A stretch of DNA of 64,000 bases from NCBI GenBank assembly GCA_003952965.2, contig CM025856.1, positions 13,224,386 through 13,288,385 of the forward strand, in the 5' to 3' direction. The translations under genes were made by a program, and so were the position numbers. The notes under the pieces are model-generated. The model had not been told where the DNA came from. It did not search any database and worked only from the letters and a program-made list of their open reading frames with translations. Positions 11,196-22,599 of this stretch are shown here, in pieces (position 1 is the first letter of the stretch; each line of letters opens with the position of its first letter). This DNA comes from Morella rubra. Lineage: Eukaryota > Streptophyta > Magnoliopsida > Fagales > Myricaceae.

Positions 11196-11912
11196 CTTTT
11201 TCTTTCTTAGCCGCACATATTCTTCTCTCCTTTTCTTCTTTCTTTTATTCTATTTTCTCATGGTTTCAACATCAATGAGAGAAAAAGAAGGGAGAGACAG
11301 AGAGAGAAAGATGAGACTAGGTTAAAAAGAAAAAGAGAGAATAAATGAGATAGATGAGAGGTGCGGCTAAAAAGAATAAAATAGAGAGAAAGAAAGAGGG
11401 AAGCATGTGTGGCGTGGGAGGGCTGCACGGCTCGGGGTTTCCCTTGGTGTTGAACCCAACTCGTGCATATATTGGGCCAGGTTTGTTTGAGCTCGATGCA
11501 CATGAATGGGTGCCCGGATTTCTCTCGTTACCTTTAAAAAAAAAAGAGAAACACTTAAATCTCATTCCTCCATTTGTTTTTTTAGTCTCTCTTTCTTTTT
11601 AACCTAGCAAACTCTACATCTTATTCTCCTATTCCCCACTTTTTCTAACCAAGCTTAGCCACACCTATGGGTGTTCAACCACACAAAAAAATTTCGGCTC
11701 CACGGGCACCGGCATCGGGTTCTCGGTACCCGGCTTAATTGATTCTGGTGGCCCCTATTTGCAAAAAACAAGTGGTTTTACCTGTAAAACATGAATTTTT
11801 TTTAATAGCAACGTTTTTCCCCCACCCCTCTCCCAAAACTATGCCAGACACCAGATCAAATCACCTTTAGATTCTATGATAGGACTATACAAAATCCGGA
11901 GTATTTAAAGGT
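10758..11912. repeat. Mirror of the purine-rich block (pyrimidine-rich here)
   Basis: Reverse complement of 5,254-6,409. The 82-codon frame at 11,354-11,602 is identical to that at 5,564-5,812, which illustrates the very high identity of the inner arms. No convincing gene. Confidence 0.7.
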
Positions 11913-12290
11913 TGTTAGGGAATAATCTTAGTTGGCTTTACTTCGTATGTAACTAAGTTTTAATTTCTGAGATATAAAGGTGTAATGAAGCTCCTATGAA
12001 GAATTGAAGATAGCAGTAAAAATACACATCTGGACATGTTTTCTGGGTATTAAGTTTGATTGGTTAGTTTACATTGTTCTTGATTAAGTGTTAATAATCG
12101 TTGAACAACAAGCTGAGAATTGTTAGGTGTTCTTGGCTATAAAGAATCTAAGATTTAGATTCTGATTTACATGATTTATACTCCGCTTTGATACCAATTA
12201 AATAAAAGATTTAAGACTCAAAACCAACACTAGCCGAACCTAGAGGGGGATGAATAGGTTCTGCTACTTTTCTTGAGAAATGAAAATAGA
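11913..12290. mobile_element. LTR-like terminal segment, right
   Basis: Starts TGTTAGGGAATAATC, like the segment at 21,498 that follows a polypurine tract, so this start is very probably a real LTR boundary. After about 280 bases the two diverge: the last 90 bases here ('ctcaaaaccaac ... ctacttttcttg') are inverted relative to the 21,498 copy. It leads into the truncated copia gag at about 12,290. A full element from here to about 21,945 is possible, but its 5' end has been rearranged. Confidence 0.6.
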
Positions 12291-12444
12291 CATGTTTTTT
12301 CATTTTCAAATGATGTATCAAAGTCTGAATTTGATAAGTTGCTAAGTCAAGTAAGTATGTTATCTCAACAAATTCAGCTTATAAATCAAAAGCTAAGTCC
12401 TGTATTAATCAAAAGTTGATTTGGAGAAAGAAAGAGACTAACAC

Positions 12445-12813
12445 TTGTTTTGTAGCACATATTGCCTTAAAGGCAAAGAGCAATTTTATTTGGTACCTTC
12501 AAGCGGTTGCTCCAAACACATGTGTGGAGATAAAAATCTCTTCACAGCTTTTAAAGATAGCAAAGGAGGTGCTGTAACTTTTGGAGATGGAAGCAAGTCT
12601 GAAATTCTTGGTAAAGGATCTATAACTCTCCCTGGCAATTTGATTTTTAATGATGTGTTCTATGTGCAAGGTTTAAAATCAAATTTATTAAGCATAAGTC
12701 AAATATGTGATGTTGGTCTTGATGTTAAATTCACCAAAAATAATTGTTCAGTGATTCTAAAGGTAAATCTATTTTTAGTGGAACTCGTACATCGGATAAT
12801 TGTTATGGACTAG
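12445..12813 (+). pseudogene. copia protease fragment, right
   Basis: Mirror of 4,443-4,892. It retains GCSKHMCGDKNLFTAF, KGSITLPG and VFYVQGLKSNLLSISQ, and runs on to the LDVKFTKNN segment. At the active site the left copy reads TACCTTGACAGCGG (YLDSG), while this copy reads TACCTTCAAGCGG, so the catalytic Asp is lost and the frame is shifted at that point. The protease is inactive by sequence. Confidence 0.9.
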
Positions 12814-13712
12814 TTATTAATGATGATGTATCTTGCAATAGCTCAAAAATTGATATATCTCAACTTTGGCATCAAAGATTAGGTCACTTAAATTATCGAG
12901 ACTTATCAAACATTTCTAGTATAGTTGATGGTGTTCCTAAATTAGCTAAGATAGTTGACAAAGTTTGTGGACCATGTCAACTTGGCAAACAAGTTAGAAC
13001 ATCTCATAAGAAGACAACTAATATTCGTACTTCAAAATGTTTAGAATTATTGCATATGGATTTAATGGGGCCAACAAGGACTGAAAGTCTTGGTGGCAGA
13101 AAATACATACTTGTTGTAGTAGATGATTTTTCCAGGTACACCTGGATTGAGTTACTAAGAGACAAGTCTGAAACCTTTGAGAAGGTTAAAAGACTTTGTA
13201 ATCGTTTGCAAAATGAACAAGGATGTAAAATTTTAAGAATTCAAAGTGACCATGGGACAGAGTTCGATAATTCAAGCTTTCAAACATTTTGCCATGATGA
13301 AGGAATACATAAAGAATTTTCAGCACCTATTACTCCACAACAAAACGGAGTAGTAGAAAGGAAGAACCGAGTTCTTCAAGAAATGGCACGGGTTATGCTT
13401 CACAGTAAAGGTATTGCCAAAAAATTTTGGGGTGAAGCAATAAACACTGCATGTCATATTATAAATCATGTCTATCTTCGTCCTAAAACTCATAAAACGC
13501 CTTATGAAATATGGTATGGAAAAAGACCTACAGTGAAGTATTTCAAAATATTTGGTAGTAAGTGTTATATTCTACGTGACAGAGAAAACTTAGGTAAGTT
13601 TGACACGCGTAGAGATGAAGGAATATTTTTAGGATATTCATATCAAGTAGAGCTTATCGAGTTTATAATTTACGTACTCTCACTGTTATGGAAACTATTA
13701 ATGTCAAAATAG
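12744..13712 (+). pseudogene. copia integrase, right
   Basis: The best-preserved copia domain in the window (322 codons). It contains the GAG-pre-integrase LWHQRLGHLNYRDL with CGPCQLGK zinc ligands. All three integrase catalytic positions are present: HMDLMGP, QSDHGTEFDN and NGVVERKNRVLQ (D, D, E). The PKTHKTPYEIWYGKRP and FLGYS blocks follow. It starts in a different frame from the protease and breaks before the RT, so no polyprotein can be made. It differs from the left copy by substitutions as well as indels. Confidence 0.93.
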
Positions 13713-14720
13713 ATGATGATTTATATGTTGCTACTAACCTGAATGATCTTAAGAATACCTTTGAGGAACAAAAAAATCAGGTTGAAGAAGAGCATGAAGC
13801 TACAGAGTATTCGGAATTAACTGAGAAAAAGAATGATCAAGTTGACACGGAGTCTGATGGAAACAAAGACTCTGACTTTGATGAAGCTAAAGAACCCTCT
13901 TCACGAGTGAAATTGAATCATCCTAAACAAAATGTCATTGGTCAGATCAATGAAGGTATGAGGTTAAGAGGTAAAGTTCTAAACCAAATTTCATATTCAT
14001 GCTATGTGTCTTTGTTTGAACCGAAAAATATTAATGATTTAAAGGATGAATGTTGGGTTAATGCCATGCATGATGAGCCAAATCAATTTATAAGGAATGA
14101 TATGTGGTGCCTAGTACCTATACCTACTAATAATAATATTATTGGTACAAAATGGATCTATAGAACAAATCAGATGAAAATGATGTAGTGGTTAGAAATA
14201 AAGTCTGTCTTGTAGCTCAAGGCTACTCACAAATAGAAGGCATCGATTTTGATGAAACTTTTGCACCAGTAGTAAGATTAGAATCCACTCGAATTTTATT
14301 AGCCATATCTTGTTCAATGGGTTTTAAATTTTATCAAATGGATGTAAAATCCATTTTTTAAGTATTCTGCAAGAAGAATGTTTTTGTAGAACAACCAAAA
14401 GGGTTTGTAGATCCCAAAGTATCCTAATCATGTTTCAAGCTTAAGAAAGCTCTCTATGGTTTAAAGCAAGCTCCTAGAGCTTTGTACAAAAGATTAACTA
14501 CTATTTGCTTGAAAAAGTTTTGCTAGAGGAGGTGTTGATCGCACTCTTTTTATAAAGAAAACTAATAAACATCTTATAATAGCCCAAATTTATGTAGATG
14601 ATATAATGCTCTGTTCACCAAAAGAGTCACTTGCTAATGAGTTTGCAGAATCAATGAAAAAGGAATTTGAAATGAGTATGTAAGTGAATTACATTATTTT
14701 CTAGGTCTGCAAATTAAACA
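13688..14720 (+). pseudogene. copia reverse transcriptase, right
   Basis: The acidic linker and start of RVT_2 (13,688-14,188) match the left copy closely, with one codon lost (DALKDE becomes DLKDE). Beyond 14,188 the frame is lost, but blocks can be followed in other frames: VAQGYSQIEGIDFDETFAPV (about 14,211-14,270), LYGLKQAPRA (about 14,450) and IYVDDIM with the catalytic YVDD (about 14,587-14,607). Several frameshifts separate these. Confidence 0.88.
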
Positions 14721-14834
14721 ATGCAAGGAGGGCTGTTTATTTCTCAGTCAAAATATGCAAAGAACTTAGTGAAACGTTTTGGCTTAGACATAAGAAACAT
14801 ACCAAAGTTCCTATGAATACCTCGGTAAAATTGA

Positions 14835-15531
14835 ATGTTGATTCTGATGGTAAAAATGTTGATCATACCCATGTATCGTAGTATGATAGGAAGCCTATTA
14901 TACTTAACTGCTAGCAGACCAGATATATCTTTTAGTGTAGGGATATGTGCTAGATTTCAGGCAAATCCCAAAGAAGCTCATCTGGATGCAGTGAAGAAAA
15001 TAATTCGTTATGTTAATGGTACTATTGATTATGATATTTGGTACTCTAAAGAATTTAACACTAATTTGGTAGGATATACTGATGTTGACTGGACAGGAAA
15101 TTCAGATGATAGAAAGAGTACATCAGGTGGATGTTTCCACTTGGGTAATAATTTGGTAGCTTGGCTTAGTAAGAAACAAAGTTCCATATCTTTGTCTACT
15201 GCTAAGGCCAAATATATAATCATGGGTAGTTGTTGTACACAACTCTTGTGGATGAAGCAAATGCTATCTGATTATAATATACGTTAAAATTCTATGCTTG
15301 TTTCTTGTAATAATAAGAGTGCAATAAATATTTCTAAAAATCCTGTACAACACTCAAGAACAAAGTATATAGATATTAGGCATCATTTTTACATGACTTA
15401 GTTGAAAAGCAAATTATTTCTATTGAACATGTATCTACAGAAAATCAACTTGATGATTTATTTACAAAGCCACTTGATTCTGCAAGATTTGAATTCTTAA
15501 GGCAAGCTGTTGGTATTTGTCAAATGCCTTA
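14835..15531 (+). pseudogene. copia RT end and RNase H, right
   Basis: Frame 14,835-15,287 covers GSLLYLTASRPDISFSVGIC, YTDVDWTGNSDDRKSTSG and SLSTAKAKYI, i.e. the RT/RNase H connection of copia. A stop (TAA after ATACGT) cuts it. The remainder (SKNPVQHSRTK, DLFTKPLDS, QAVGICQMP) follows in changed frames to a stop at 15,529-15,531. Several conserved residues differ from the left copy (AEAEY becomes AKAKY), showing independent decay. Confidence 0.9.
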
Positions 15532-17061
15532 AAATAATTTGTTTGTTATTTTTGATAACTTAGTCATTTAAATTTTTCAAGTCATTCATGTTAATTTTAT
15601 CGTCTAGTTAGCTGAAAAATGTTATATATTTCATTTTGATATGTGTCTCAACATTTGGTGTCCTCAGTTACAATTTCATTTTGATATGAATGTCTCAACA
15701 TTTTATTCCTTGTCTCAGACAATTTATTTTAATTTTAATTTACTGAATTTTTTTGAGATAAGCAGTTCATACGAAGTTTATCTGACGTTTGTGCAATAGT
15801 GTATTTTGCTGGGAGAAGAGAACGTGTTCGGCAACAATGGAGAAAAGTGTGAAAAATTACTAAGTATGAATATATGGGCTGCGTGGTATATAGCTTGGCA
15901 TCCTTAGTAGTTATAGAAAAAGGAAAACAAGGAGCCCAAGCATGTGGGCTTTAAAAGAAAAGTCCTTCCACTTAGTCTTTTTGTTGAAAAAGCCACTAAG
16001 ACTTTAAAATTTTTTTTTACCTCACCTTTCCAATATTTCCCTTAATGAATCACAAACACTCTCTTGACCTAGCATTTTCAACACTCTCTTTGTCTCTATC
16101 TTCTTCTTTGCGCTGTTTATCTCTTTCTAGTGCCGATTACCCCCTTGCTCTTGCTTCAATTTTTGCTCAACTACTATTTCATTTAATCATCAACTAGTCA
16201 AAGACAAGGTATAAATCTCTCTCTCTCTCTCTTTTCTTTTTATATTATTTAAAATGTGAGATTTGTTTGTTAATGGTTGAGTGGTCCCGAAATTAATTGG
16301 GTTGTTATATTATGAATGAGTTTTGTATTTCTTTCTCATTTTCCATGTGTTTTCATGCTATTCATTGCATTTGTGAATCTAGATTTGATCTTGTGCCGAT
16401 TATTAGATGGATTTGCAATCTCGAATTTCTAAATTTCTCATCTTTTCAAATAAGCCAACTTTTGAGAAATTACTTGTCTTTTTCGTTAATCATTGCTTCT
16501 ATTAAGTGTACTGAGTTAGTAATAGTCTCATTTAACTTTAAAGTGTAGTTCATTAATAAAATTGTTGGTTTGTGATAATATGTGTATTCAGGTTAAGTGT
16601 ATAAAATGATTGGGGAGATACTTTAAATAGTTTTAAAAAACATGTGAGTTAATTAGTAAATATAAGAAAGTGATATTGGAAATATAAGTTTCGGTAAGCT
16701 TGTACAGATATTTAATGGGTCATTTATAATATGTTGATTTGTAAATTCAAGTGTCATATTCTTTAAGGAACACATATGATATTCTTAATTAATCGATATA
16801 CAATGTATCTTGGAGGATTGGATAACTACACTGTATGCTTTCGATATGATTTTTTTATGTATCTCAGAATTTTTTTTTAAATAAATAATTCTGGATATTT
16901 CATTATTAAAAATTCTGTTTGATTTAGTTCATGAAAATTTTTGTTATATATTTTCAGTTTCATGGGGATGTCCTGAAATGTGTATATTGATTAAATTAAT
17001 TCCTCATTTATGCAGTTTTTAATGTGTCTATGTCAATCTAATTATAATAAATTTTACGCAG
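15532..17061 (+). mobile_element. copia 3' region with leader and intron-like segment
   Basis: Non-coding region after pol. A pyrimidine-rich leader-like stretch (about 16,060-16,208) ends in AAAGACAAG|GTATAAAT, a good splice donor. A CT microsatellite and an AT-rich stretch follow, then TTTTACGCAG immediately before the ATG at 17,062, a good splice acceptor. The donor and flanking sequence are conserved in the diverged minus copy at about 950-985. This suggests the next ORF was expressed from a spliced transcript. The 83-codon frame at 16,297-16,548 lies inside this intron-like segment and is not convincing. Confidence 0.5.
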
Positions 17062-18340
17062 ATGGTTCGTATCAAGCATGCTACTGTTAAGCAAGCCAAG
17101 AATAGGCCACCTTCTCCTTCTAAGTCATCCCAAAAATGACTTGGACCTCCTCCATTTGAGCCTATCTCTAAAAGAACAAAGAGCCAAGTTGCTCAAAGTT
17201 ACTCCCGGTGTCTAAAGGCAAGGAGAGACAGCACGCCCTTTCACCTAAAGAACCACCTGCTTCTAAATTCCTTAATGCTGAGGCTGAGGCGAATTATACA
17301 AAGAAATTCAACTCAAAGGGATTAATACTGGAGCGAGAAGTAATTCTTGATTAATTGAGACACATGAAGAGATCAGAAAAATTTGTCTAGAGGGTGGGAA
17401 TGCCTGCTCACTAAACTGATCTCTCCTTCTGAGGAGGTGGTAAGAGAGTTCTACTCAAACATCCATGACATTTTTGATACAAATTCTTTCACTATCTATT
17501 TTCGTGGAACTCTATTGGATGTCGACCCGTCATTTCTTGCACAATGTTTAGGTATTCCTAGGGTGAACCGTTCTATCTTTCCCTATAAGGCATCTACTCG
17601 GCTCTTCTTAAGCACAATGGCTTCCCTGTTTGCTGATAAAAATCTATGTTTCACAGCTAAAGAATTTCATTCTAGATTTTTCTCTGCTGACAATCACATA
17701 ATTAGTAGAATTGTCTCTACTAATATATTTCCTACAAAATCTTTATCTCACTTATCATATGAAAGAATGCTTTTCTTATATGCCTTCTTAATTAATGATA
17801 GCATAGATTTGCCATCACATATATGTGCCCACATGATAAAAGTTTTTCATTCTAACTCCTCCACAAACTTGCTTTCTTATCCATGTCTTATAATGAAGTT
17901 TCTTAGTACCAATTGCATAATAATTCCTCGTAATAAGCCTCGATTGAAACTTTCTCAAGCTCTTGGTTCCTACTTTGAACCAAAGCAAATCACATAGAGG
18001 TCAAAAAAACCATTTTCATCCACAAGTCATGGCCCAATGAGTTGTGATGTGAATTATATTGTTGAGGCCTTGAAATTACTTACTAAGAAATCAAATACTT
18101 CTTCTCTGTGCAATCTTCATTGCTTGCTACTCAAGAGACTTTGAAATTAAATCTGATGAAAGTAATGAGTGATGTTGCCACCATGTAAAACATCTGAATG
18201 TGGTAGAATCACAAGGAGCCTCTAGCACGGCTGGTGGAGCCGAGGTTCCTAATGGTTCTGACATAGATTCTGAGGAAGAGGACGACGACCATTCTATGGA
18301 GAGGATGCAGAAAATCTATCTTCTGGTGCTGAAGACTATG
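17062..18340 (+). pseudogene. Plant-transposon-domain ORF relic downstream of pol
   Basis: Starts ATG GTT CGT ATC AAG directly after an acceptor-like ACGCAG. Stops interrupt it within the first 100 bases. The main open part (17,383-17,997, 204 codons) reads SRGWECLLTKL, VVREFYSNIHD, FTIYFRGTLLDVDPSFLAQ and CLGIPRVNRS. This is the layout of the 'putative plant transposon protein' domain (Pfam PF20167-like) seen in plant retroelement ORFs. An acidic tail (DIDSEEEDDD) follows near 18,260 in another frame. The inverted copy at 37,340-38,157 runs into the gap. Confidence 0.55.
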
Positions 18341-18511
18341 AATAGTCCCTTTTGGCTCACTTCTTGCCAAAAAGGGAGTAGTAATCTCACTTTTTGTTTT
18401 CTATTCTATCTTCTCCTAAAATTATTATGTTTAATGTTGATATTTGAACAAACTAATTGGGATAATTGCTGGTAATATTCTGGATGGATTGTGATATTAT
18501 GGAGTTGGTTG

Positions 18512-20928
18512 TGTAATAGCCTGGACCGTGAAGACCTCTAGCGCTGTTTTATAGTAATGGACGCTGCTATTAAACTAATGTTACGGCCAGTGAGAGGATC
18601 TTTAAAGCAAGAGGATTTTAAGAAATAAACATCATCAAGACCCTTTATTCCAACCTTTGTATCACAAAAGAGATCTAATTATTGCCTTCTATGTGCGTCT
18701 ACAAAACATGACAGAATAATAAGTACAATCCCACAAAGGTTTTGATCTTATCTCTTCTATTCTTCTTCTTTCATTATAATCAGGAGATCCTAAACCAATC
18801 CGTCTATGGACGCTATCAACAAGGATGTCTAGGTTCTCAGTGACCAAAACCAAACCACAAGCTTAGTATCAAGATCTCATGAGTCAAAGTCTAAGTAAAT
18901 TCTCCTAGGTACATTTTGAACTTCTGCTAAAAGAAATTTAACAAACAATGGTGAGTCCAAATGACTCAGTAAAGTTAGTGGTTAATAAAACAAATAGCAG
19001 ATGACATGAAAAAGTCATTGAAGAAACCTGTTCATCAATGAAATCACATAACAAAAGGTGAAAATAAAGGAAAAGACTCAATTATTAATAATGATCTTTT
19101 TAATTTTCAACCACCAATCTTCTCACTCCTAGAGTGAATCACTGGGCCAGAGTGATATAGCTAACTTCCGTATTTGTGCGGTATTATCCAGAGTAGAATA
19201 CAGACCGTATCATTTCGGCATTACTCCCAAAGTAGAATACAATATCCTCATAGAGGATCTTTCTGCGTACAACGGAAAGCGGCCAGAATGTCACAACAAA
19301 TGGTACACATCCTTTAGTGCACAGTACCATCACGTCTTCACAGTATTTTGTTAAGTATGCATGTCTCATGTTAACGCCCATATATATCATTCATGATATG
19401 CAATACTTTAACTACACTTAAACCTCAACCACATCCCATCAAAGTACAAGATTAAGTATGCATATCTCATGTCAACGCCCATACATATCATCATGATATG
19501 CAACACCTTAATCCTTGATTTGAAAAACATAGAAACATGATAAATCATTATTCAAAAGAAAGTGTTGTGAAGGAAAAAAACAACACCTTGAATTTCTCAG
19601 TTAAAAACCAGCTTAATCATTACGTAGAAAAAACTCATTTTGACATAATCAAAGACAAAGAGTTTTGAAAACACAAAGAATATTTTCAGAAGAATAAAAT
19701 CAATGCTTTGAAAAACATGATTTGGAAGAAATTTCGAAAAGAAACGGATCAAATTTTGAAAAAGAACTTCAAAACGAATCAAACTTTAAAAATGAGACTT
19801 TTTTGAAAAGACGAGCTTGTTCTTCGTCAAGAACACGAAGAATGCGAAGAACGCGAAGAAACATGAAGAATAAAAAGAAAGCAACAACATCAAGAGATGC
19901 TAGTATAAGAAAACACAAGAGATTCACAAAATCATCTAGAAAACTTTTGAATTAAAATCCAACTAAACTTTACCTCTAATGTAGCCGAACTCCTCCTATG
20001 ATCTTCTAAGCTTTGATTCTTCCTTCTCTACTCGAATTCACTCTTGCTTCTCCTAGTCTTTCCTCCTTTTTCACTACCCGACTTTTCTCTTCTATGTGAA
20101 AGCTCTACGATTTCACTCAAATGGTGAGATTTTCTAATGGCCGAACCCTTATTTATAGGAAAACACTGCCGGTTACATTCCGACACGTGTCTGGCTAGCT
20201 TTGGTGAGTCAACAAACTACATTCACCTCACGTCGACACCTAGCAACCAACACAGCTGCAAGGCAAGGTAGCTATGGTGAGTCACCGTCGAAACTCCTAC
20301 GGTTCGACACTTCGTGCTTCTCTAGTTTAGCCTTTTTCGTTGTGCTTTTTAGGCTTGATTCGTCGCTTCTTGCGTGCTTCTTGCCTTGATTTCTCGTGCT
20401 TCCTAGTCTTGCTATGTGTCATTCTCTAGGACTGCCGGAATTTATCTCTATCCACAATTTTCATCTCTATCCATAATTCATCTTTATCAACAATTCATCT
20501 CTATTCATATCTCATCTCTATCCACATCTCATTTCTATCCACAATTCATCTCTTCATAACTTCATAAATAGACCTACTAGCTTCTGAAAATAAAAAATCT
20601 CCAAAATTGAACCATAAACTCATTGATGAACTTCCAACATATTAGTAAAAAAAAATCATGTGGTTTGGTTTTCGATAGCATCCGTCCTACTAGCTTAAAA
20701 AATTAAATTGACTCAAAACGTGCTCAACATCCTGAATAAAAACTCAGTTACTTGCGAACTCCAATCTCACTTAATCAGGTCCTAATCAAGGTTTTAACTA
20801 ATACATCAAGTACTAATTAATCTCACTTAGTCACTAATTACCCCATAATTCACTACTAAACTCAAACTAGATTTTACAAAAAAATATGTTATGCTAAACA
20901 AAAGCTCGAGATATGACAGGTTGTGACA
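18512..20928 (-). mobile_element. Solo LTR, Ty3/gypsy type, left
   Basis: On the minus strand the 2,417-bp segment begins TGTCACAACCTGTCATATCT and ends CAGGCTATTACA, the TG...CA pattern and wording of many plant gypsy LTRs. It has no coding region and no second LTR next to it, so it looks like a solo LTR inserted in the copia 3' region. A TATA-like CCTATAAATAAG lies at about 20,150-20,160 on the minus strand, with a plausible transcription start and leader after it. Immediate flanks are ACAAG and CAACC, not a clean 5-bp duplication. Confidence 0.65.
20150..20161 (-). promoter_or_regulatory. TATA-like box of the solo LTR
   Basis: CCTATAAATAAG on the minus strand, in the middle of the LTR and followed by a purine/pyrimidine-mixed leader, as expected at a U3/R border. 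The mirror copy is at about 35,694-35,705. This is by pattern only. Confidence 0.4.
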
Positions 20929-21497
20929 CTTGTGATATTTTGAAGTGCATATATTCTGTTTTGTGTTGAAACTAATGGCTGATTAGGAGATGTAGAATTG
21001 AATTGCTTATATTTTTTTTTTTTTGTGATATTTAGGTGGTTTATGTTATTTGCTGAATATGCATCTTTTTATTGGAACTTTATATTTATAGTTGAATCTA
21101 TCTTACAGTTTCTTAGCATAGGTTGTTGATTATACTTTTGCTTATATTGTATATGTTATAACATGCTAACACATAGGGGGAGAGTTCCTCTATCTTGTAT
21201 AGAATACTTGTCTCAGGGGGAGAGTAGTATTCTTAAACTCTTGCTTAGTCATTAACTATGATATGATGGATTAATTTCAATTCTGATCTAATGAGTTTGA
21301 AGTTTGTGTATTGTTGAGGTATGTGATGCAAGTTTTAGAAAATCTCAGGAATTTATAGAATAGGCTATATTAGAGTTCATAGGTTGGTCAAATGAGTTTG
21401 GGTGTATGTTGTGTGATGCTTGATCATACAGATATCTCAACAGAATCTCCTAGGGGTGAGGAGTATTTTTGTCATGAAATTAGCAAAATGGGGAGAT
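20929..21497 (+). mobile_element. copia 3' untranslated region with polypurine tract
   Basis: Non-coding. Contains two AGGGGGAGAG-type stretches (about 21,175 and 21,217) and the run AAAATGGGGAGAT at 21,485-21,497 directly before TGTTAGGG. The latter is what a polypurine tract before a 3' LTR looks like. Interrupted upstream by the solo LTR. Near 21,380-21,450 the two palindrome-2 arms differ by clustered substitutions. Confidence 0.55.
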
Positions 21498-21945
21498 TGT
21501 TAGGGAATAATCTTAGTTGGCTTTACTTCGTATGTAATTAAGTTTTAATTTCTGAGATATAAAGGTGTAATGAAGCTCTTATGAAGAATTGAAGACAACA
21601 GTAAAAATACACATATGGACATGTTTTTCTGGGTGTCAAGTTTGATTGATTAGTTTACATTGTTCTTGATAAGTGTTAATAATCGTTGAACAGCAAGCTG
21701 AGAATTGTTACAAGAATCTAGATTTTGATTTGGCATGATTTAGATTTATTCATGATTTATATTCGCTTTGATAAATTGTGTTGTAGTAATTTTTATATTG
21801 AAATTACTGATTTGTTATTGTGAAGTTTGTGCAGAAATTATTAGTAAAGTTTAAAAAAATTACAAGAAAAGTAGTAGAACCTATTCACCCTTCTATAGGT
21901 TCGGCTAATGTTGGTTTTGAGTTTTAAGTTGTTTTGTTCAAAGGT
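21498..21945 (+). mobile_element. copia 3' LTR, palindrome 2 left
   Basis: Begins TGTTAGGGAATAATC after a polypurine tract. The first 200 bases match 11,913 onwards with about nine in ten bases identical by eye. Compared with its mirror copy (about 33,905-34,350) it lacks about 35 bases around 21,710 ('ggtgtttttggctataaag' and neighbours), which both the mirror copy and the 11,913 copy keep. The 3' boundary is uncertain. Confidence 0.6.
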
Positions 21946-22590
21946 GAAAGAAGTAAGAAAAAAATGAAAATTAAGCAACAAATTGAGAATGGAAGGAAGC
22001 CAGAAGCATAACCCAGTTTAGTAGAACAAGTAAGTTACCACCACTTGTCGACTTTGGGTACTCTTGGCAGCCCCAGTACTTGCGATAGTTGTTTCTACTG
22101 ACAATTGGGTTAGTTTAATTACTTTCATGTTACCCAAAAGTTTAAAATAATATTGTACAACTGATCACACTTAGCAGGACTCCAAAAGCTAATTAAACAC
22201 AAAAAAATACCATTATTTCAATAACTAAAGAAATATTAATTAGTTTCTCAATAATCCTACACAGTTCAAATCACACTGAATCTCGAGATTCTTAGACGAA
22301 AGAATATTTTGTGTAGTATTTTCCATGTCTATAAGTTGTAATGTATATATATATAACTCAGAAGAACATATTTTAATTAACTAGCCAGTATATATGAGAG
22401 AGAGAAAATTGAAGGGATCAAATATTACAAGCTAATGTCGTTAGTTTAGATTTTATTGATATGTGCTCAATGCTGACGATGCTGACTATGCATGGTGGGC
22501 AAAAATTCATGAGGTAATTTTACATGTATGTTTTCCAATACAAAACAAACACTCTAGGGGGTTAACAGACCACATACTTACTTAACTCGA
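21946..22590. other. Non-coding, no gene seen
   Basis: AT-rich sequence between the LTR and the CACTA relic, with a short TA microsatellite at about 22,347. No frame, domain or repeat structure that I recognise. Mirrored at about 33,260-33,905. Confidence 0.5.
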
Positions 22591-22599
22591 ATGTTGTTC

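Larger units (their letters stand above)
8593..18480. repeat. Palindrome 1, right arm
   Basis: Mirror partner of the left arm, separated from it by a spacer of roughly 36 bases (8,556-8,592). It carries the same elements in the opposite orientation: hAT half, Mutator-like element, purine-rich block, LTR-like end, copia pol and the copia 3' region. Its outer part (17,658-18,480) is also the outer part of palindrome 2, so the two palindromes overlap and three copies alternate minus, plus, minus across the window. Confidence 0.88.
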
